Source of the DNA: Lactuca virosa | Lineage: Eukaryota; Streptophyta; Magnoliopsida; Asterales; Asteraceae | Assembly (NCBI GenBank): GCA_928212115.1 | Contig: CAKMRJ010001112.1 | Location: forward strand, 411,482,076 to 411,546,075 | Reading direction: 5' to 3' | DNA: 64,000 nt | Part shown: one piece after another, positions 56,021 to 64,000 of the stretch | Position numbering within the stretch: position 1 is the first letter of the stretch | How the letters are laid out: each line of letters starts with the position of its first letter | Made by a program: the position numbers and the translations under genes | The notes under the pieces: model-generated | Told to the model about the DNA's origin: nothing | What the model saw: the letters and a program-made list of their open reading frames with translations, nothing else | The model's database searches: none

Positions 56021-56032
56021 TTTCTTGTAGTG

Positions 56033-56714
56033 ATTCAGGCTATGAGGCGAGTTTTCCTCACTGTACCTGTGGGTCGAAGGCACCAATGTCGGCCCACTAG
56101 ATTATTTATTCTCGTCAAGATGGTGATTTGATAGTTGTATTTGTTCGGTGGATCCGTACGATTATCTGTATTTGTTGGCTTTGTGTTTATGTTTGTTTGT
56201 TGTATATGTCGATATGTTGTGTTAAGTTGAGGCGGTCCTGATTTGTGTTGTAGGCTAAGACACACAGGGACGACCAGATTAGCTGTAGGCCATGCGAGGC
56301 GGTCCAGTCAGGTCGGCGGCCCGTGGAGTGGTCCGGATAGGCTGTAGGCCCTGCGAGGCGGTCCAGTCATGCCAAAGGCTTGTAGAGCGGTCTAGATAGG
56401 CTGTAGGCCCTACGAGGCGGTCCATTCAGGCTGGCTGTTCATATTGTATGTTTGTCTGTTGTGGTGTGTTGGTACTTTGGAGGAACTCACTAAGCTTTGG
56501 CTTACAGTTTTAGTTTATGGTTTCAGGTACTTTCAAGGATCGCGGGAAGGCGAATACGTGATCATACACAACCTCCAGTTTTTATGTATTCGGGTCTTGG
56601 GAAAACTCTGATTTGAAATAATGCTTTTGAAACAATGACTCTTTTTTGTAAACAATATTGATGCATGGTTGGTTTTAAAAATTTTAAATTTTCTTGTAAT
56701 TTTGGAGTGTTACA
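56033..56714 (+). repeat. LTR 3 of gypsy family A, last part
   Basis: Starts with the duplicated ATT, then TCAGGCTATGAGGCGAG as in the other LTRs after TGCATTCAG, and ends TGTTACA at 56714. It carries its own GGCGGTCC minisatellite. No primer binding site follows. Confidence 0.85.
56228..56430 (+). repeat. LTR 3 minisatellite with GGCGGTCC units
   Basis: Units of about 35 bp around GGCTGTAGGCCCTGCGAGGC and GGTCCAGTCAGG occur four to five times. They sit at the position of the GGTTGTGGGTC repeats in LTR 1 and LTR 2 but differ in sequence. Confidence 0.75.
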
Positions 56715-57497
56715 AGAAATTTAAAGAGATAAAAGATACTATGCAGTCAAGGAGTCACATAGAGGACTTAGTAAAGGACAAAGTGGCCACCAACTACTCA
56801 TCAAAATATTACGATTAAATACAGCAAAACAACAATTTTCGGCGAGAGAGACGAGTAACACCGACGATCTACTGACACCGTTATTAGTTTGTTAGGATTT
56901 GATCTTTTTGATGATGTTTGTAAAAAGCTTAAAAAACAAACATTTTCTAGAAATTATATTAGAAATATAGATATTTTCCTTAAATTTTTAATAAATTGTA
57001 GAATTTATGATAAAATTTTGATATTTTGATTTACGTTGATTTTGTAGAAGTAAAATTATTTTAAGATTGTAACCAAATGTTACATTGTGTATATAGCTAT
57101 CTGTGTATATTGCTAACTCACATTGCTAATTTTCTTAAATAATGACACATAAAAATGCTTTTTATGAACATACCAACACAATAACTATATATTTGTTTGT
57201 AAATTCGGAGGCCCCAAAAAATCAGAGACCTCATACAACCTCATCCCTCGCACACCCTTAGGGCCGCCACTGCATAAGAATAAAAACTGATTTTTTTTGT
57301 TCTTCCATTTAGATCACGCACATAAAAAATCTTTTCATAAATCAGAAAATTGTTCAAGAAAATCACCACCAAAATCAATAGCAATTAACAATTCACATAA
57401 GATAATCGATTGGGTATGAGGCGTGATTTACATATCTTAGAGAATGACATAATGGATAGTTCCAAAATCAGAAAATAGTTCAAGAAAATCACCATTA
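56715..57497. other. Gene-free DNA between family A and the Mutator-like element
   Basis: No domain-bearing frame, repeat or RNA gene seen. A GGGCCGCCACTGCA piece near 57262 may be a transposon scrap. Confidence 0.5.
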
Positions 57498-57506
57498 AAA
57501 TAAAAA
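57498..57506. repeat. 9-bp TSD of the Mutator-like element, left
   Basis: AAATAAAAA, identical to 60201-60209. Confidence 0.88.
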
Positions 57507-57765
57507 GACAAAATTTAACAATTGGTCACTGTGGTTAATAGAATATCACACTTTGAGGACTTCCTAGCAAAAAGTCACGCGACTGGTCCCTGTGGTTTGT
57601 AATATTACATGAAAGGTCCTCCTGCCGTTAAAATCTAACTTTCTAGCTGTTAGATTTTAATGAAAAAGACTATTTTGCCCTTGTACCAATATTGCAATAC
57701 ACTACAAACCTCAAGGACCATTTTTATAATTTTCTAAATTTGAAACTTTGTATAAATATAAATTC

Positions 57766-57831
<66 letters not shown>

Positions 57832-57839
57832 CAACTTGA

Positions 57840-58990
57840 TAATTTTTTTTATCTTTTTGACATTTTGTTTTCTATTTTTATTTTATAATTTTAGTTATTT
57901 ATGGTTTTTTAATGTTTTTATTTATTTTGATTCAAGTAAATAAACTTAAATTCGATAAACCATATCGATACTTTTTTTTTCTTAAGTATGAAATGAAACG
58001 TTAATGTTTTTTTTTTTAATTTTATGTTGTTACGGTTTAGTTTTTTTATTATTTTAATTTTTTACTTTGATGCTCCATAGTTAATATCATTAGCAACTTT
58101 ATGTTTGTATTTATCATTATTATTATTATTTCACCTTTTGTTGTTTTTTATATATATTTAGTTATTTATTATTCTTTTATTGTTTTTATTTATTTTGATT
58201 CAAGTAATGAAAAATAGAAAAACAAAAAAACAAATACTCAAACACCAAAGTTGTAAAATACTCTAATATATTAATACATTTTACACTTTTCATATTTTTT
58301 GGTTTTTTTCGCATTTTTTTATTAATTTTTGTTATTTATGTTTTTCGTAACTTTTTTTTTATTTTGATTTGTGTAAATAAAAAAGTTATGTTTATTTTCT
58401 TTATTTATATTTGTAAATATAACTATTTTATTAACGCGAATCAATAGAAAAAAAGTTACAAAAACCATAAATAATCAAAATAGAAAAAAAACCAAAAAAA
58501 CTCAAACACCAAAATTATAATATACTCTAATATATTCATACATTTTACACTTTTTGGAAAAGATCAAAAAAAAGTTATCAAGTTGATGAAAAATTAAAAA
58601 AAAAAAAAATACTAAACAATTTTAAAAAAATACGAAAAAACCAAAAAAAGATGAAAATGTAAAATGTATTAATATATTAGAGTAAATTAGAATTTGGTGT
58701 TTGAGTTTTTGTTTTTTGTGTTTTTCTATTTTTCATTACTTGAATCAAAATAAATAAAAACAATAGAAGAATAATAAATAATTAAAATTATAACAAAAAT
58801 AGAAAACAAAATGTCAAATAATGATAATGATAAATGCAAACATAAAGTTGCTAACGATATTAACTATGGAACATCAAAAAAAAAAACATTAACGCTTCAA
58901 TTCACAAATAAGAAAATTTAAAGAAAAAATAATTTCGACATGGTTTATCGAATTTAAGTTTATTTACTTGATTCAAAATAAATAAAAATA
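57840..58990. repeat. Second, internal inverted repeat (fold-back)
   Basis: The left arm GCTCCATAGTTAATATCATT (about 58072) reappears inverted on the right (about 58843-58870), as does the stretch TTATTTTGATTCAAGTAA (57924 and 58191 left; inverted near 58735 and 58965). The single-stranded form could fold into a long hairpin. Confidence 0.75.
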
Positions 58991-59039
58991 CAACAAAAAA
59001 CCATAAATATGTGATAAATGGTGATTGTGATAGCAATGT

Positions 59040-59760
59040 TTCGACTTTGGGTTTCTTCTTCATGAGTTACTGTCTGATCTATGATTCTTATAATATCTTC
59101 ATTGCTCGATTCACCGATCATGCTCCCTAATTCTCAGGTAATCAAAAGCGATTATCTAATTTAACTTGATTAAATTCTGAAACTAGACCAAATTGTCGGA
59201 GAGTTTTGCCTCCATGGTTGTGTTCTGGTGCTTACAAAGTAAACTATCGTAGGTAGCAATTTTATAGAAAAGTACACCGAAAAACATGTAATGTCGTGAC
59301 GGTGTTCGCCGGTGAATCGAGATCGGGGAACCAAAATGAGTGAAGGTCGGCGATGAAAGTGTCCCTTTCGGTGAGCTGGTGCTAGGGTTTGGAGATCTGG
59401 AAAACATATTCAGTGTTCATGAGAAAGAAGATTAGGAAACGAGATCTTATGGCTGGTTGAACGAGATCTGGTAACGATTCAGGAAGAGGAGAGACAGAGG
59501 AGGTGGTTTCTAATGGTGGGAAGCAGATGGAAGTAACGAACAAACAGATCCGGGGAGAGGGAAGACGCACTCGTCCGGTGGTTCCGGCGACGTTAGGGTG
59601 GTGTCGGTGACGTTAGGGTGGTTCCGGCGGTGGTCCAGTGAAGGTGAAGGTGGTTGACATTATCTTTAAGATATCGGATATACGTAGAGAGAGAAAGATG
59701 AGAGCGATATGTAGAGAGAGAAAAGTGTGTGAGAGAGAGAGAAAAATGAAAGTCACATTT
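59040..59760 (-). pseudogene. Possible captured gene fragment in the Mutator-like element
   Basis: GC-richer than its surroundings. On the minus strand it starts with CT-rich sequence typical of a plant 5' leader (59660-59755), then an ATG near 59663 (MSTTFTFTGPPPEPP) that soon meets a stop; a further frame 59382-59570 reads MRLPSPRICLFVTSICF. I do not recognise a protein family. GGTTCCGGCGACGTTAGG is repeated (59580-59630). Confidence 0.35.
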
Positions 59761-59895
59761 ACAAAAACAAAAAAATAAGGTTTATTTTTTTAAAATAAAC
59801 AATTTCTTTTATCAAAGGTTTAAATTTTGAACACTTAAAACTAGTGGTCCAAATTTGTTCTCAAATGTTCTCGAACTAAAAAATGTTCTCATTTG

Positions 59896-59965
<70 letters not shown>

Positions 59966-60200
59966 CAAATTTAGAAAATTACATGAATGGTCCTTGAGGT
60001 TTGTAGTGTATTGCAATATTGGTACAAGGCCAAAATAGTATTTTTCATTAAAATCTAACAGCTAGAAAGTTAGATTTAATGGCATGAGGACCTTTCATGT
60101 AATTTTACAAACCATAGGGACCAGTCGTGTGACTTTTTGCTAGAAAGTCCTCAAAGTGCGATATTCTGTAAACCACATGGACTAATTGTGAACTTTTGTC

Positions 60201-60209
60201 AAATAAAAA
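60201..60209. repeat. 9-bp TSD of the Mutator-like element, right
   Basis: AAATAAAAA, identical to 57498-57506. Confidence 0.88.
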
Positions 60210-63200
60210 ATCGTTCCATGCCTCGTTGGGAAAATTGTTCCAAAAAATAATTGATTTAGGAATGGGGGCAGAAGGCGAGAATGAGAGAAGGGGGCAGAAG
60301 GATTGTCACCGAAATCAGTCTTTCTATCTCTGAATCGCACATGATTTAAGGTAATAGCAAAAGTGTGTTTGGGATCTAAGAGATCCAAATAACTCTTAGT
60401 TTGCAATTTCTAAACTATTTCTAAACAAGAGCGACACAACTTTTTCTAAAATCTCTGATTTCCGGAACTAATATTGGGTTTGCCATACGTCGCTTCTTGT
60501 ATACAAAAAATGTTATTTTGTTGTAGTTGTACCGAATATCGTTCCAACCTACACCTTGATTAAAATAACTTCCCGAACTGTCCTTGGGTTATGAACAACA
60601 TTCATTTGTTATTGGGCCTATATGGAGTTACAATGTTTGCCTCTTTAGGTTTGAGTTCAAGTTTTCTTTGATTGGGGTTTTTATCTAATAAGAACAACTA
60701 CGAGTAAATGGGTTAAACATTTATAAAATCTTTCTCTTCTTATTTTCATAAATGAATAAGTTTATTTTTCTACAGACAAATGTCATACTATTAGAACTCC
60801 TTATTAATATTATATGTAACCTATGATACCATTTGTCAACCTATTAATTATTAATTTTAAATTTTAAATTTTCTACTCTAATTACATTAAATTAATAATT
60901 GATTCTTCATTTTAAATTTAACATTTTTTTATTTTAATTATATTAAATTAATAACATTAGGTTAAAAAATAAAATTAAATTAATACAGATTATAAGGTGA
61001 TATAACTTCACATATTTATTTAAATCAACAATTATAATTTTATATAACTAAAAAAATATCTCTTAAGTAATTATTTATTTAAAATAATTGATTAATAATA
61101 TTTATTTTTTAATATGAAAGTTTAATTAATTTTATAACCGTGATTCTTACGAGTTATAAACTAGTTATATAAATATATCTATAATTATTTTGACTTGATA
61201 AGTTGTCATCTTAAATTTTTAAAATTTTATTTTAATAATATACCATTTTAAATCTAACTGATTCGTTACGTATTTATAAATTTAAAAGAAGTCACAAAAA
61301 TATTAGTGGTATTAGAAGAGTAAACATTTTAACATCTTTTTCCAATATGTTCAATCCTCTTGTTTTATCACCTCTGACAATATTCAATTATAATAAGATC
61401 TACAGTGGCATTTTGTTTGTAGGTTTTGTCTTAAAGAAGGTGTTGAAGACGAGATGGCTTTGAAGAGGTCCTATTTGTCCACTCATGACACCTTTATAAA
61501 GTGGCATATATTTGTTGTGGAATATTTTATGATATATAAAGATTCTGCATAAAAGCACGGGACTCCATCCGGCAAATCTTTTTTTTTTCTTTTACTAATT
61601 AGTAGGTATTTTAAAGGAATTATATATTGAAAGAAATCATTCAAATCTTTTAGATTATAGTTACATGATGTAGATAAAAATAAGGATATAAGTCAAAGAG
61701 GTCGAGCCATAAAATCTAATTGATACACAAAATTGGTATTTAAGACGATGAAATGTGAAGTTGTATATTTTATTCATCGAATGAAAATATGGGCATGTAT
61801 TTTGTATAGACACTAGATTTGTTACATAAATACAAAAATATAATACATAGTTAATTCTAAGGATACGTTTTGCACACAACTAAAAAAAAATCTTATAATA
61901 CAATGGTGTGTTTAGAAAAAACTATCTGATAACTAAAAGTTGAAGGCTGTTTGTTTGTAGATGATAGCTGGGAATTGAATGTGTAGCTTTTATTTGCAGG
62001 TGTTTGGCTAAAATGGTTATTATTTTTTAAATATGCAAAATTAGTTAAAAAACTAAAAATTAAAAACTCTAAAAAGCTTAAAACTCTTCATAACTACTTG
62101 AAGTAACTTTTGGATTCAAAGCATATTATTAAAAATAAAAGCTAAAAGCTAATGATGTCAAACAAAATAATTTTTTTCTAAGGTTTTTTTTTTAAACTAA
62201 AAATTAAAAGCTCTCAAAAGCTTTATGCCAACATCCAACTAATATACATCAACGTTTGTCTTACACTTATGTGCAAATAAAAGTTACAACTTCAACTAAT
62301 TGTTATCAGTTTTTAGCTACTATCTATCAGATTTCAGTTTTCAGCTACGACTAATATGTCAAACACCTCTTTAATAAATAACTATTTTTTTTTGTGTAAA
62401 ACAGCCATAAAAAGCTGTTTACCCTAGCATACATTGATTAACATATATGGAATTGAACATCAGTGTAAAAACTAATATGTGTTATCATAATACATTTCTA
62501 AATTATTATTCTTCTAAAATCCTAGAATTTTGGCTGATATGAGATATGGGGCACCAATGATATGAATGAAAGCCATGATGTCTATCCGAATAAGAGGATA
62601 TGGAGTTCCTTTAGGTAGTTGGGTTTTCAACATCACCAATTTTATGTTTCTTTTGTCGCATACCATGGCATATAGTGATATAAATGCAAGTGTACTATAT
62701 TTAGTGGTGTATCCTAAAAACTTATATACTGAACAGGTAAAATTTAACATCAATATTCTCCTTATGTCGTACTAATTAACTATGTGAGGAGGCTCATATA
62801 AGATGCACGTAGGAACACCGCCCCAAAGCCACGCCTCGTGACATATAGTTGGGATGGGAACGTTAGGCAACGCCGAAAGGGGAGAAGGATGACTATTAAA
62901 CGATCATATTTTAAAAAAATTACTCTTGTTTTTTCTTTATAGATATCAAAACACGCTTTATTTTTTTTACACTACTATCAGTTTTCTACCTTTACACAAA
63001 TTTCCAACATATTTTTATTACCTTTTGGATCCCTTTGACTCATCCTTCGAAGTTGATGATATATTCATCACCATGATGTAAGAGTAATACATCAATGAAC
63101 TACAAGAAGAAAATGAAGCCACTCTACGAACAATAAATATATGAGGTTAAAAAAATCATGCGGCTACACACGAACGTCTTTATCGAATTACTTTGAGGAT

Positions 63201-63352
63201 AAATGTGTATAGGATTTAAAAGCTTTCAAATGAAAGTTTCGTTTAAGTAGGAATGTGTTTTTACAAATAGTCCACGTCTTGGAAAGCAAATATCATTCTC
63301 ACATTTATACATATTAATTATATATTTATACATAATAAATAAATATGTATAC
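60210..63352. other. AT-rich DNA without recognisable genes
   Basis: All frames are short and without domain blocks. Possible small elements are listed separately. A GC-richer patch lies at 62790-62885. Confidence 0.55.
61948..62372. mobile_element. Possible MITE with imperfect inverted ends
   Basis: The left end has GGCTGTTTGTTTGTAGATGA then TAGCTG; the right end inverted reads GAGGTGTTTGACATATTAGT then CGTAGCTG. The interior is rich in AAAAGCT and TAAAAGCT, common in plant hAT-like MITEs. No clear target duplication was found. Confidence 0.35.
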
Positions 63353-63981
63353 TGTTAGGAAGTAAAGCGGATAACTAGCAAAACTATAAGCACACAAGAC
63401 ACAGTATTTACGTGGTTCGGTCAAGGTGACCTACGTCCATAGGTAGGCGGGGAGTATTCTTTTATTTCAGAGATCTCAAATAAAGGTTACAAGTACAATT
63501 ACACAGAGATTCGCCTATCACTCTAGAATTCAAGATACAAAATGACCTAGCATGCATCCCTATTATACTTGATTGATCAGACCTAAAACCCTAATGAGCC
63601 AAGCCCATTGGCCCATAGGCCCATGAATGGAGGCAACCAATCATATTCCGCCATGTAACATCTTTTGGAACATTCTTAAACATCATAGAGTACTTAATAG
63701 CATACTTGGCTCATCGAGGACCAAGATGGTCCAACTTGCACCATGACGGCGCAACAAGTGTATGGATGGCGCAACAGGCTTCAAGTGTGGCACAATAACA
63801 TAAAGATCGGAGCAACAACATAACCTTGGCGCAACAGGAACATACACGGCATTATAAGGCCATACATGGTGCAAGAGCATACTCCATGGCTCAGCAGGAG
63901 TACCCCATGGCGCAAGAGGGATGCTCATGGCGCAAGAGGAAACCCTCATGGCGCAAGTGATGGGGTTTGAGCATTCTAACA
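63353..63981 (-). repeat. 3' LTR of a minus-strand copia-like element leaving the window
   Basis: 629 bp from TGTTAGGAAG to TTCTAACA, with the TTACGTGGTTCGGTCAAGG block I associate with plant copia LTRs. On the minus strand it is preceded by a purine-rich CACTTAGGAAG (63982-63992), a likely polypurine tract, so the body lies to the right of the window. A series of ATGGCGCAA units fills 63740-63960. Confidence 0.7.
63740..63960. repeat. ATGGCGCAA short-repeat cluster in the LTR
   Basis: ATGGCGCAA or close variants occur at least eight times at irregular 18-35 bp spacing. Confidence 0.75.
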
Positions 63982-64000
63982 CTTCCTAAGTGTACATGCA

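Larger units (their letters stand above)
49525..56032. mobile_element. CACTA-2: CACTA (En/Spm-type) transposon carrying several genes
   Basis: A 6,508-bp element with long matching termini: CACTACAAGAAAAATGCG at the left and CGCGTTTTTCTTGTAGTG at the right, plus a 3-bp target duplication ATT in family A LTR 3. Left and right subterminal regions have arrays of CCCTAGCAAATTCCGT-like units (49735-50142) and CCATAGCA-like units (55600-56020). Inside are a five-exon TNPA-like gene, a minisatellite, a tRNA-like segment and an F-box-like gene. No TNP2 transposase is seen, so mobility would need help from elsewhere. Confidence 0.93.
57507..60200. mobile_element. Mutator-like element with long inverted ends
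   Basis: 2,694 bp with terminal inverted repeats of about 240 bp (57507-57746 and 59961-60200; outer ends GACAAAAT and ACTTTTGTC) and a perfect 9-bp target duplication, the signature of Mutator-like elements. No transposase is present. TA microsatellites sit just inside both ends (57767-57826 and 59899-59960). The middle has a second inverted repeat and a GC-richer segment (59040-59760) that looks like gene sequence. Confidence 0.9.

Noticed and set aside
57692..57943. Frame coding for an Ile-Tyr repeat
   Set aside because: Translation of a TA microsatellite in the Mutator-like element.

Overview
This is a repeat-dominated stretch of a plant nuclear genome. No intact host gene is visible. 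Almost everything that can be read is transposable-element DNA in nested layers: long terminal repeat (LTR) retrotransposons of the Ty1/copia and Ty3/gypsy types, two CACTA transposons, a Mutator-like element and a hAT-type MITE, separated by AT-rich DNA without genes. The element set points to a eudicot. The clusters of quasi-palindromic motifs with a CG core (ACTCGTCGAGT, GTACGC..GCGTAC, CCACGTCGTGG) remind me of lettuce-type Asteraceae, but that is recollection and was not tested.

Layout. 1-409: 5' LTR of a minus-strand retrotransposon that leaves the window, inserted in the RNase H region of a decayed copia element (410-4830, minus). 4831-5832: gene-free, with a 78-bp tandem duplication. 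5833-56714: a disrupted array of one chromovirus-like gypsy family (called A here, plus strand) with three LTRs (7396-9204; 25391-27140; and 27897-28003 + 48555-49524 + 56033-56714). Family A is broken by a gag-only copia element with target-site duplications (9943-17494), CACTA-1 (21130-24431), an Athila-type gypsy (28004-48554, minus) and CACTA-2 (49525-56032). The Athila element itself carries a second chromovirus-like element (called B, 33256-41504, minus) in its integrase, and a 268-bp hAT MITE in its 5' LTR (47701-47968). 57507-60200: a Mutator-like element with 240-bp terminal inverted repeats and a perfect 9-bp target duplication. 60210-63352: AT-rich DNA without genes. 63353-63981: 3' LTR of another minus-strand copia-like element leaving the window.

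How the parts work together. Each gypsy element has gag, protease, reverse transcriptase, RNase H and integrase in the order expected for one polyprotein, but all carry stops and frameshifts. Three of the four reverse transcriptases have lost a catalytic aspartate. The best preserved genes are a gag gene with three exons in the gag-only copia element and a five-exon TNPA-like (Transposase_24 type) gene in CACTA-2. CACTA-2 also carries a two-exon F-box-like gene broken by one stop, which looks like captured host sequence.

The most interesting signal is a 60-64 nt segment with GT...AG ends. It lies at the same place, between the gag zinc knuckles and the protease active site, in all three chromovirus-like copies that retain this junction. 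Removing it joins gag to pol in frame, so it may be a small spliced intron controlling the Gag to Gag-Pol ratio.
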